Shown here in pieces: positions 28,273 through 35,450 of a stretch of DNA of 64,000 bases. The notes below the pieces were generated by a model. That model worked only from the letters and a program-made list of their open reading frames with translations, was not told the DNA's origin and made no database searches. This stretch comes from Agromyces aurantiacus (GTDB lineage Bacteria > Actinomycetota > Actinomycetes > Actinomycetales > Microbacteriaceae). The stretch lies in the NCBI RefSeq assembly GCF_016907355.1, contig NZ_JAFBBW010000001.1, positions 372,001-436,000 on the forward strand. The letters run 5' to 3'. How positions within the stretch are numbered: the stretch's first letter is position 1; each line of letters starts with the position of its first letter. Both the position numbers and the translations under genes were made by a program.

Positions 28273-30420
28273 TCATGGTCGCCTCGCCTTTTGATGTGCT
28301 CCACGCCCTTGAGTCGCGGCTGGCTCCGCGGCCTCCACGCTCGCGCCGACATGCGCTTCCGCCAGAAGCGGGAGCGCCCCGTACAGGTCACGACTCGTTG
28401 CGCGGATGGCCTCCGCTGCTCCCACCGTGGGAGGGGGTGGAAGGGTGACAGCCGAGCACCATCCTGCGGGCGTGCCACCTGCTAGTAGATGCGCGTAAAT
28501 GTGGTACTTCGGGAGCGTCTGGAAATCGTTTGCCGTGAGTCCAGGGGCCTGTCTCGCCATGTCGCGGGCGTCGTCGGGCAGGAGCGTGAAGCAGATCTTA
28601 GAGCGCGCGTTTACGTCGAACCCGGCCCGCATGCCGGGAGGCAGCTGCTCGCGATATTGGTGCGCGACATGGAGGCCGACTCCGTAGGAGCGGAAGACAC
28701 TCATCGCGTCGCCGACCGAGGTCGGCAGGTGCAGGTAGTTCTGCACTTCGTCGACGTACACGAACCCTGGCCGCTTCATCGGGTCCTTCTCCGCGGCGCG
28801 TTCAGTTGCCGCCAGAAACAGCTCGGCGACTACTAGGCTGCCGAGCAGCTTCGATGCGCCTGCGCCGAGCAGTGCGTCGTTAAGCGGCACCAGGACGGTT
28901 TTCCTGTCGCGGAAGATGTCACGGATGCGGAAGCGCGGCCGTGACTGGCCGAGGACCCGCACGAGCGGCTTGCGCATGACGATCTTGCGAAGCTTGTTCA
29001 GCGGCGCGGCAATGACGGCAGCCCGCTGCCCGGGCCGCATTGCCTCGAAGTCGGCCCAGAAGGCAGCCAGCGTAGGGTCGCTTTGGACAGCGGCAATAAC
29101 GGGGCGGCGGAAGGCTACGTCGGTCAGCAGTCTCGGCAGGTCGATGAGCGTGTACGGCTCCGCCCTGGTTTGTCCGGCCCGGGCGAGTGAGAGCAGTGCG
29201 CCTTGGATGAGGTACTCGGTGCGTGGCCCCCAGCCCTCCTGGAAAACCGCCGCGAGCGCAGCCAAGATGCCGTCGACGACGATGTCTGGGTCGCGGTCGC
29301 CGACGTCGAGCGGGTTGAAGCCGACGGGTGCTGCCTCATCAGTCGCGTCGAGGATCATGATCTGCCCGGCGGCCGAGGCGGGGGCTATGTCGAGGATGCG
29401 GTCGATGAGCTGCGCCTTGGGCTCGATCACGCAGCAAGCTCGCTTGGCATGGATGTCGGACAGGATGAGGTGCTCCAGCAAGGTCGACTTGCCGGAGCCG
29501 GTCGGTCCGATCGCGACGAGATGCTGGAGGCGGCTTTGCGGGTCAATCCCAATCGGGCGCGCGGGGCCCGGTGCGGTACCGGTGGCGAACACCGACTTAG
29601 TGCGACTGACGATCTCGGGAACTGGGAGAAGCCTCGGGTGGAGTGGCGGTACGCCCGGGTAGTCGCGATCGCCGAGCGGCCATGCCAATAGCGGGAGAAT
29701 CTCGCTGCTGGTCAGCTGCAGGCCGCTGTCCTTAGGAACGGCGTGTTGCCACCGAGTAGGGGTGTCACGAACGAGAGAGAGGTGGACGCCTGGTGCTTCG
29801 ATCGGCTGGAGCGCCCCGAAGAGTTCCCAGATAAGGGCGTGGCGACGCTTCACCGAGTCGGCGGTGACGCCGAGCCGCACTGTGGCGTCAAGTCGTGGCT
29901 CGGCCCAGTGGGTTCGCATTCGGCGCTGGGTTTCGGGGCTTGCCGGCCGGACGCCATCGAGGAGCCGGCCGGCGAGGGGCTGGAAGGGATCGGCGCCAGG
30001 ACTGTTCAGCTGACGGCGACGATGCGCCCGCCCAAACACGATCTGCATAGCCAAACGCTCATCGCCGCGGGGCGCGGCCAGCGCTTGAAGGAGCGCGGCC
30101 ACCAACAGCTCAGGGTCAATTTCCGCCAATGGTAGGCCTCCCGGGCGCGCCACTACCCGGCTGACAGAGGCCACGTCCGGGCCAACGGCGGCCTGGAACT
30201 GGGCGGCCGGTACGTAGCCCCGAAGGAGCCGCTTCAGGCGCTGGACGGCCGTCGAGGCGCAGGCGAGAACGGCCGAAGTGCCGTCCGCTCCGGCATAGAC
30301 CTCAAGAGCGAACGGACGCGGAATGTCCGCGCCCATTAGGCGGCCGATAAGCGCGCTCAGATTCTCCGCGTCGAGCGGGCGTGGCAGGTGCAGTTGGGTG
30401 CGGACGATGACTTCAGGCAT
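28273..30420 (-). CDS. TraG/VirD4-type DNA transfer ATPase (coupling protein-like)
   Basis: 715 residues. Walker A GPTGSGKST at 305-313 and Walker B GFVYVDEVQ with D557-E558. The segment between, including KRACCVIEPKAQLID and the C-terminal HQYREQLP, fits the TraG/TraD helicase-like transfer ATPases. No N-terminal membrane helix is seen, so it lacks the anchor of classical VirD4 and may act as a soluble or peripheral translocase. ATG 30420 follows GGGAGG. Overlaps the 70-residue gene by 8 bases. Confidence 0.85.
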   Translation of the reverse strand: MPEVIVRTQLHLPRPLDAENLSALIGRLMGADIPRPFALEVYAGADGTSAVLACASTAVQRLKRLLRGYVPAAQFQAAVGPDVASVSRVVARPGGLPLAEIDPELLVAALLQALAAPRGDERLAMQIVFGRAHRRRQLNSPGADPFQPLAGRLLDGVRPASPETQRRMRTHWAEPRLDATVRLGVTADSVKRRHALIWELFGALQPIEAPGVHLSLVRDTPTRWQHAVPKDSGLQLTSSEILPLLAWPLGDRDYPGVPPLHPRLLPVPEIVSRTKSVFATGTAPGPARPIGIDPQSRLQHLVAIGPTGSGKSTLLEHLILSDIHAKRACCVIEPKAQLIDRILDIAPASAAGQIMILDATDEAAPVGFNPLDVGDRDPDIVVDGILAALAAVFQEGWGPRTEYLIQGALLSLARAGQTRAEPYTLIDLPRLLTDVAFRRPVIAAVQSDPTLAAFWADFEAMRPGQRAAVIAAPLNKLRKIVMRKPLVRVLGQSRPRFRIRDIFRDRKTVLVPLNDALLGAGASKLLGSLVVAELFLAATERAAEKDPMKRPGFVYVDEVQNYLHLPTSVGDAMSVFRSYGVGLHVAHQYREQLPPGMRAGFDVNARSKICFTLLPDDARDMARQAPGLTANDFQTLPKYHIYAHLLAGGTPAGWCSAVTLPPPPTVGAAEAIRATSRDLYGALPLLAEAHVGASVEAAEPAATQGRGAHQKARRP

Positions 30421-30625
30421 GGTCATCCTCCCGGGCGGGCGTGGCGTGTTGGTGAGCTTCGTCATCCGCGCGGGCGGCGGCTTCGAGCCGTGCTTGCTCC
30501 AGGCCGGCGGTAGTGATGATGCGGGCGATCTGTTCGGGGCGGACGTCGCGGTTGACGTCCGAGAACACCCAGACGCGGCGGTCTTGAGCCTTGCGATAGC
30601 GGCGGCGGTCACGACGGTTGCTCAC
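30413..30625 (-). CDS. small charged protein upstream of transfer ATPase
   Basis: 70 residues: a very basic start (SNRRDRRRYRKAQDRR), a central VWVFSDVNRDVRPEQIARII and an acidic, His-containing tail. GTG 30625 follows AGGGAGG at 6 nt. The 3' end overlaps the ATPase start. Family not recognised. Driven by the promoter with the embedded inverted repeat at 30705-30733. Confidence 0.65.
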   Translation of the reverse strand: MSNRRDRRRYRKAQDRRVWVFSDVNRDVRPEQIARIITTAGLEQARLEAAARADDEAHQHATPAREDDHA

Positions 30626-30704
30626 GATGCACCTCCCTTCTGAAGGGTTCGCTTCGCTCCTCGGACGAGACGGATGAAGGGGGCCTCCCACCTGATTGGC
30701 GCTT

Positions 30705-30733
30705 GTTATGAACTCGCCCGTGCGAGTTGTCAA
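30705..30733 (-). promoter_or_regulatory. promoter with operator filling the spacer
   Basis: Minus strand: TTGACA (30728-30733), 17-nt spacer, CATAAC (30705-30710). The spacer contains a perfect 7-bp inverted repeat, AACTCGC-N4-GCGAGTT (30711-30728), a likely repressor site. It would drive the 70-residue gene and transfer ATPase. Confidence 0.65.
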
Positions 30734-30793
30734 GTGGAATCGAACCTTGTTGTGCATTCCACAACGACACGACAGAGGTGAACGCGCTCATGC

Positions 30794-30994
30794 CTAGAAC
30801 CGCCGACTCCACCAGTAGCGGTACGCCCAGACGGCAATACACCAGATGACCGCGATCGCGGCGATCAGCAGCAGCCAGCCCCAGATCTGCGTCAACAGTT
30901 CCAGCGCGAACCAGAGGGCGAGAACTCCGCCGAGTAGCAGTAGGCAGGCCCGGAAGAAGCGCTGCGGTGTGGGAGTGGGCGTCTCGTCGGCCAT
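30794..30994 (-). CDS. small two-helix membrane protein
   Basis: 66 residues. After a short polar start come two hydrophobic helices (about 14-36 and 38-60), the second rich in Trp and ending WWSRRF. Its ATG overlaps the stop of the methylase gene by one base (TAATG). No family recognised. Possible envelope component of the transfer module, by position only. Confidence 0.7.
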   Translation of the reverse strand: MADETPTPTPQRFFRACLLLLGGVLALWFALELLTQIWGWLLLIAAIAVIWCIAVWAYRYWWSRRF

Positions 30995-31599
30995 TACGCA
31001 TCACCGAGCCCTCCGCTGAGTCCGGTCTCCACTCGCGTGAAATCGGACGGCACTGGATAGCCCGGGATGCTGATGTCGGACTCGACCTCGTTGCCCCAGA
31101 CCGACCAGTCCGCGTGGCTGTTCGGGCGGGCCCGGGCGAACAGCTCGAGATAGGGACCATCGAGGACCCGCTCGATGAGCGGGATCATTTCCTCCGGCTT
31201 TCTTGAATGCTCCTGCCGTGGAAAGAGGAGCGTCGAACGCTGGCCCCGGAACTTGAACGGCGCCCGGCCACGAATGCCGTGCAACAGAATCTCGTGACTG
31301 CCTCGGAAGTAGTTCCCAAGGCCCATGTAGTACTTGTCCCAGACGGCGTTCGTCTTGTACGTGAAGCCCCAGGCCGTCATGACTTCGAGCGCCGCCGGCA
31401 GGGCCGCGTTGGTGGTCCAGAGCAGCAGCGTGGCGTTCTCGGCAGCGAGGTCCCCGACCGGTATCGCCTTGATGCGGTCCAAGGTCATGAGGTCGTAGTG
31501 CTGGACGGCACCGCGTTCACCGGTCTGGGCGATGTCCCAGGGCGGGTCGGCGTAGATGACGGCGAACTTGTGCGCTGTATTGGGTTCGATGGTGGTCAT
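30994..31599 (-). CDS. MT-A70 family adenine methyltransferase
   Basis: 201 residues. The catalytic DPPW motif is at 18-21, and the NATLLLWTTN and HEILLHGIRG segments plus a LFPRQEHSRKPEEM loop are typical of MT-A70 proteins. These transfer a methyl group from SAM to adenine N6. In mobile elements they often methylate element DNA to evade restriction, which is inference here. ATG 31599 is preferred over GTG 31620, since AAAGGAG lies between them. Confidence 0.88.
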   Translation of the reverse strand: MTTIEPNTAHKFAVIYADPPWDIAQTGERGAVQHYDLMTLDRIKAIPVGDLAAENATLLLWTTNAALPAALEVMTAWGFTYKTNAVWDKYYMGLGNYFRGSHEILLHGIRGRAPFKFRGQRSTLLFPRQEHSRKPEEMIPLIERVLDGPYLELFARARPNSHADWSVWGNEVESDISIPGYPVPSDFTRVETGLSGGLGDA

Positions 31600-31649
31600 A
31601 TCGAGGTACTCCTTTCTCACATCACGCCGCGTGGGGGTGGCGAAGATTG

Positions 31650-31678
31650 GTTATGCGCCGAGCGGTCGAAGCTGTCAA
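31650..31678 (-). promoter_or_regulatory. promoter of methylase gene
   Basis: Minus strand TTGACA (31673-31678), 17-nt spacer, CATAAC (31650-31655). Same boxes and spacing as the promoter at 30705-30733. Confidence 0.6.
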
Positions 31679-31770
31679 TCGTCCGTTCGGCGTCGTTGCG
31701 GAAACCACAACGGCAGAGAGGGAGGGGTGAGCCTGCGTGTGGCCGCAGGCCCACCCCGATTCGGAGTGCC

Positions 31771-32055
31771 TTACTCCGGGCGGTTCGGCAGTCGGCCGGT
31801 TGCCAGGTAGGACTCGCGAATGAGCGCCTTTCGGGCCTCGTGGGCGTCGGCCCCGAGTTGCCCGGCGAGCTGGAGAATTGTCTGGCGCAGCTCGTCCTGC
31901 TTGCGGTCCAGCTCAGCTTCCGCTGCAGCCAGCCGACGACGCTTCCGCTCACGCTCCTGCCATGCGATGTCGTCGCCGACCTCGACAAGCCATCCGATGA
32001 GCTGACCGAGCAGCAGGAACGGGAGGGCGATGAGAGCGAGGATGCCGATGAGCAT
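31771..32055 (-). CDS. small membrane protein with coiled coil
   Basis: 94 residues: one hydrophobic helix (2-25), then a charged coiled-coil stretch (about 35-70) and a short tail. ATG 32055 follows GGAGG at 8 nt and overlaps the stop of the upstream gene (TGATG), so the two are coupled. Topology suggests a membrane anchor with a cytosolic rod. Family not recognised. Confidence 0.65.
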   Translation of the reverse strand: MLIGILALIALPFLLLGQLIGWLVEVGDDIAWQERERKRRRLAAAEAELDRKQDELRQTILQLAGQLGADAHEARKALIRESYLATGRLPNRPE

Positions 32056-32366
32056 CAGCCCCACCTCCGGATCGCTGCTGCGGCGCCGAGCGTGTAGCTA
32101 TCGACGATCTCGCGGTAGCGGGCCTCCCCGAGCGGGGCGACCGTGATCAGGTGCTGTTCGAGCGCGGTCAGGGCGCCCACGTGCTCGAGCGCGGTGTGGG
32201 TGAGGAGGGCACGGCCGTCTTCGGTGAGCTTGGCGACGACAGCGCGAGCCTGCACCCGTTCGACCTCGCGGCGGGTCTGGCGCTGGATTCCCAGCGAGAG
32301 TGACGCAAGGTTCTGAGAGGACTGGCCGAGTGCGCTCCCCGTGGGAAGCAGTTCGGTGTTGTTCAC
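32055..32366 (-). CDS. hypothetical helical protein
   Basis: 103 residues, mostly helical, basic in the middle (RQTRREVERVQARAVVAKL). GTG 32366 follows GGAAGGA at 5 nt. It is the first gene of the leftward module, divergent from the gene at 32563. A DNA-binding role would suit its position next to the divergent promoter region, but no motif proves it. Confidence 0.6.
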   Translation of the reverse strand: MNNTELLPTGSALGQSSQNLASLSLGIQRQTRREVERVQARAVVAKLTEDGRALLTHTALEHVGALTALEQHLITVAPLGEARYREIVDSYTLGAAAAIRRWG

Positions 32367-32513
32367 GAGATTCCTTCCGGGATTCGGTGACTACGGCGGT
32401 TCTGCCGCAATCCAAGGCTGGAAGGGTCCGGCGCGTGCCGAACCGGGGCTGCGGTCCTGCTACGACAAGCTGTCGGCGCTGCTGCGCCCTACCGCGTTCT
32501 ACGGCTACGCGGC

Positions 32514-32542
32514 TTGACTGAACCCTCTGCCCGGCTCATAAT
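32514..32542 (+). promoter_or_regulatory. promoter of cargo gene at 32563
   Basis: TTGACT, 17-nt spacer, CATAAT. AAAGGAGGGG and ATG follow, so this transcript has a short leader. Confidence 0.65.
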
Positions 32543-32562
32543 TCGGCGCGAAAGGAGGGGAA

Positions 32563-33672
32563 ATGACAGACGACGCAACTCAGGAAGAGCTTCGCCGACT
32601 CCTGGGGCGATCAACTCGGCACGGGATGTATACGTCGTTAGCGACCCGGGCCGGCCTGCCGCTTCCTTCAGTGCGCTCGGGCTTTCGGCTCTCTGTCGAT
32701 TCGGTCGAGCAAGTCGTGCAGGACACCACACCCACCGATGTGTCCCGCTGGATCAATGCTCTGTATGTAAAGCGCGTGGAGGATCTCCCGCTCGACGCCG
32801 CGGACCTCTTCAAACTCCGAGTCCTGCTGCTATTCGGTTTGGGGCAGGCTCGTTACTTGAAAGCGGAGGAACGCCGGCTCGCCCTTGCACGGACGTACCG
32901 GATCAGCGCGCTGTCCGGAGAGAACCCGTCGCTTGGGGCACACCAGTTTCGCAACCGCGCTTCGGATGTCTTTCGAGCCGAGCGCGACCAACTCATCGGT
33001 GAAACAGCCCGGCTAGTGTCAAGCTCCATCGTGCAGGTGACGCCAAACGAAGCGCGGAAGACGAGCCCATCCGCGGCCATCATGGCCTCGAACGACTACA
33101 GGATCGTCGACTACGACGACCAGCACATCTATCCAGCAAGCGGCGCTCACGAGCGTTCCGTAATCCGCCGCCGCACGATCAAGGCGCTCCGCGACGGTGT
33201 AAATCAGTTCCGCGCCCAGTACACCCTCACCTCAGTCCGGGGCGTCATCCCCCGGCCACGGATCGTTGGTATCGGGCAGCTCACCATCGAGCATGCCCGC
33301 CCACATGAAGAGAACGGCCAGTCGGGCGAGCGTTACGACCTCGTGATCAACTTCCCGCCGCTCAAGAAGGACCAGACTCGCGTACTGCAGTGGGTTGTGG
33401 AGCGTGAACAGCAGCCCACCCGCGCCGGAGGGAGCGGCATCCAGGTCGCTGGGGTCACTCCGGCGGTCGCCATAGATCATGCGACTATCTCGATGCGCTT
33501 CGAATCTTCTGTCCTGCCCGCACGGTGTTGGCGGTTCGACAGCGTCGAGCCCGGCGATGCTTCGCTGGAAGAACTCGGCTCGGGTGAGCTGAGGATGCAG
33601 AGCGGTTACGTCAGCGCCGAGTGGGACCAACCGCTCACCGGTCGCGCTTCAGGAATCGCGTGGCGCTGGTAG
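32563..33672 (+). CDS. protein of unknown function, two-domain, first cargo gene
   Basis: 369 residues preceded by a strong AAAGGAGGGG. The N-terminal half is helical with a conserved-looking RLALARTYRISAL...RNRASDVFRAERDQLIGETARL stretch that resembles a DNA-binding or signalling helical domain. The C-terminal half looks beta-rich and ends with a W..PLTGRASGIAWRW signature that I associate with uncharacterised actinobacterial proteins. No catalytic motif, signal peptide or membrane helix. It has its own promoter. Context suggests a defence or stress function. Confidence 0.6.
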   Translation: MTDDATQEELRRLLGRSTRHGMYTSLATRAGLPLPSVRSGFRLSVDSVEQVVQDTTPTDVSRWINALYVKRVEDLPLDAADLFKLRVLLLFGLGQARYLKAEERRLALARTYRISALSGENPSLGAHQFRNRASDVFRAERDQLIGETARLVSSSIVQVTPNEARKTSPSAAIMASNDYRIVDYDDQHIYPASGAHERSVIRRRTIKALRDGVNQFRAQYTLTSVRGVIPRPRIVGIGQLTIEHARPHEENGQSGERYDLVINFPPLKKDQTRVLQWVVEREQQPTRAGGSGIQVAGVTPAVAIDHATISMRFESSVLPARCWRFDSVEPGDASLEELGSGELRMQSGYVSAEWDQPLTGRASGIAWRW

Positions 33673-33723
33673 ATCACGTGTGACCTGACTTATCCTGAGT
33701 ATCACCGGCACAAAGGGGGCATC

Positions 33724-33870
33724 ATGCTGAGCGTCCGAGGAAACCAGCACCAGCGCCGCATGCTCCGCGGTGGCGGAGGCGATGGCCCCGACAACGATGG
33801 TCCTGATACGGACATGAGTACCGGTCACGAAGGTAACGGACCTGACTTCGGGCCCAGTGGCAGCCGGTAG
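33724..33870 (+). CDS. possible 48-residue Gly/Asp-rich peptide
   Basis: A short frame starting ATG with AAAGGGGG 4 nt upstream. The peptide has a basic N-terminus (RGNQHQRRMLRGGGG) and a tail of repeated GPD-like units (DGPDNDGPDTD ... NGPDFGPSGSR). It lies between the unknown 369-residue protein and the glycosylase-like gene in the same direction. Could be a small regulator or unstructured partner; unverified. Confidence 0.4.
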   Translation: MLSVRGNQHQRRMLRGGGGDGPDNDGPDTDMSTGHEGNGPDFGPSGSR

Positions 33871-33906
33871 GCCCACCTGATCGGCTATCAGGAGCGCACG
33901 GACTGG

Positions 33907-34416
33907 ATGGGAAGCCAGATCCTGACGCTTGCTGACGTCTGGCCAGACGATCCCCGAGCCATGATCGTAGGCCTAAATCCCGCTCCCGAAAGCGTTGCTG
34001 CCGGGCACTATTACCAGGGTCGGGCGGGCCGCGGTCAACTACTAAAGCTGGCCGATACTGGACTCTTCCCACGCCCGAGCGGGCCGCATTTCGAGGGAGT
34101 GGCACTGGCATCAGGTGTCGGTTTCACCGACATCGTCAAGCGTCCAAGCGTAGGCGAAGGCGACGTCACGAAGGAGGAAATCCGATACGGAAGCGCGCAA
34201 CTGGCTGACAAGCTAGGAAGTGCTGGGATGGGACTCGTGATCTGCGTATTCCGGCACCCAGTAAGGGCGCTGCTTGGCACAGATACAGGGCCGGGATTGC
34301 AGCCGACGATTACGTCTTGGGGTGGGCGTGTATTCCGTATGCCGGGCCCCTATGACAAGCGAGAGAACGTGCAGCGGGTTCTACAACAGCTGTCTTCGAT
34401 CGTGTCGGCCCTTTAG
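33907..34416 (+). CDS. uracil-DNA glycosylase-superfamily protein (Mug-like)
   Basis: 169 residues. The start AMIVGLNPAPESVAAGHYYQGRAGRGQLLKLADTGL follows the glycosylase pattern GLNP..S...GH.y.g..g..f...L, where the Asn-Pro loop contacts water and substrate. The C-terminal FRHPVRALLG region replaces the usual H-P-S motif. These enzymes remove uracil or mismatched thymine from DNA. It may instead act on modified phage DNA. The ribosome-binding site is weak. Confidence 0.65.
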   Translation: MGSQILTLADVWPDDPRAMIVGLNPAPESVAAGHYYQGRAGRGQLLKLADTGLFPRPSGPHFEGVALASGVGFTDIVKRPSVGEGDVTKEEIRYGSAQLADKLGSAGMGLVICVFRHPVRALLGTDTGPGLQPTITSWGGRVFRMPGPYDKRENVQRVLQQLSSIVSAL

Positions 34417-34466
34417 GTGACCAGTTCGGGCGTGTCGTGGTTTCAACAACGAACCCGACCGGAAGA

Positions 34467-34494
34467 TTGACACTCAGATTGATCGGTCCATAGT
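34467..34494 (+). promoter_or_regulatory. promoter of RHH gene with flanking inverted repeat
   Basis: TTGACA, 16-nt spacer, CATAGT. A 9-bp inverted repeat, CGAACCCGA at 34450-34458 and TCGGGTTCG at 34538-34546, flanks it. Confidence 0.5.
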
Positions 34495-34574
34495 CGACCT
34501 CGCTCCTCGTCGGCTTGCGGCCTCAGCGATGAACCATTCGGGTTCGTCGGCCGCTTCTGATGAGGAGGCTCACG

Positions 34575-34895
34575 ATGAGTGAGAACATTCCCGCCGCCGG
34601 CCAGGCGGCACCCAGTCCTGTGCGAACGCTCGCCGTGCGCATCAGCGACGACCTGCGGGCACAGTTGGACGTGATCGCTCAACTGAACAACCGCAGCGTC
34701 ACCGAGGAAATCCGTATCGCTCTCGAATCTTGGGTGCAGACCTCCAAGTCCGACCCAAAGGTGCTCGCGAGGGCCGAGACGGTGCGGGCCGAGATCGAGC
34801 GCGAAGCGAAGACCAAGCAGAGCGCAATCGAAGCGATCTTCGGGGGTACCGCTTCTGCGTCGAAGCCTACGCGAAGCAAGCCGGCATCCGGCTGA
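34575..34895 (+). CDS. ribbon-helix-helix type protein
   Basis: 106 residues. Residues 22-57 (TLAVRISDDLRAQLDVIAQLNNRSVTEEIRIALESWV) fit the ribbon-helix-helix fold of small DNA-binding regulators and antitoxins: a strand, then two helices. A charged helix and a Lys/Ser tail follow. ATG 34575 follows GAGGAGG at 6 nt. No toxin gene is obvious next door. A regulator of itself or of cargo genes is the simplest reading. Confidence 0.75.
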   Translation: MSENIPAAGQAAPSPVRTLAVRISDDLRAQLDVIAQLNNRSVTEEIRIALESWVQTSKSDPKVLARAETVRAEIEREAKTKQSAIEAIFGGTASASKPTRSKPASG

Positions 34896-35033
34896 CCCAT
34901 GGCCGTCCCAGGTGGGAGCGCGATGCGCTCGCACACGGGACGGCCTTTCAATTGCATTCACGATCCCTCCCGCTCTGCGTTGCGAATTCCCCATACACTC
35001 AACTCCACTGACGCCGAGCAAGAGGAGATCGCG

Positions 35034-35198
35034 GTGGCCAACTCGCAAGCGGTGGGCCTGGCAAACCAGGCAGAGAAGCACGCCCGCGCGGCCAAGAGCA
35101 TTGCTGGTGGTGATCAAGTGTCAAAGGAGCTCGCGCAAGCGATTGAGTACCTCGCCCAAGCCGTCGCCTCCATTGCTTCGAAGCAGAGCAACCCGTAA
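35034..35198 (+). CDS. small helical protein
   Basis: 54 residues: ANQAEKHARAAKSIAGGDQVSKELAQAIEYLAQAVASIASKQ, two amphipathic helices. GTG 35034 follows GAGGAG at 6 nt. Codirectional with the RHH gene. No family recognised. Confidence 0.55.
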   Translation: MANSQAVGLANQAEKHARAAKSIAGGDQVSKELAQAIEYLAQAVASIASKQSNP

Positions 35199-35202
35199 GG
35201 AC

Positions 35203-35231
35203 TTCAAGAAAATCCCCGGTCATGGTATAAA
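35203..35231 (+). promoter_or_regulatory. candidate promoter of the hsd operon
   Basis: TTCAAG, 17-nt spacer, TATAAA, about 215 nt before hsdM. Leaves a long leader that contains a small open frame. Weak -35. Confidence 0.35.
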
Positions 35232-35384
35232 TAGGGCAGATATCGCCGCCGGTTCGAGGGTAACTCCCGACGGGGGATCACCTGCAGTTTCGCCAAGCTT
35301 GTGTCGGCGTCCGCCGATACGCTGAGGGCACGCACGTGGGTAACCATGACAACCACCTCGGTGTGGAGGAGAAGACGTAACGAC

Positions 35385-35450
35385 ATGATGAGCAGACCGA
35401 CAACCCGAGCCGCAGCAACACCGAAGTCGCCGAAGGTGGTGGCGTGGTAG
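35385..35450 (+). CDS. possible leader peptide coupled to hsdM
   Basis: A 21-residue frame (MMSRPTTRAAATPKSPKVVAW) whose TAG overlaps the GTG of hsdM as TAGTG. GGAGGAGAAG lies 10-15 nt before it; an in-frame ATG at 35346 would give 34 residues. hsdM itself has only a weak site, so coupling is plausible. Confidence 0.35.
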   Translation: MMSRPTTRAAATPKSPKVVAW

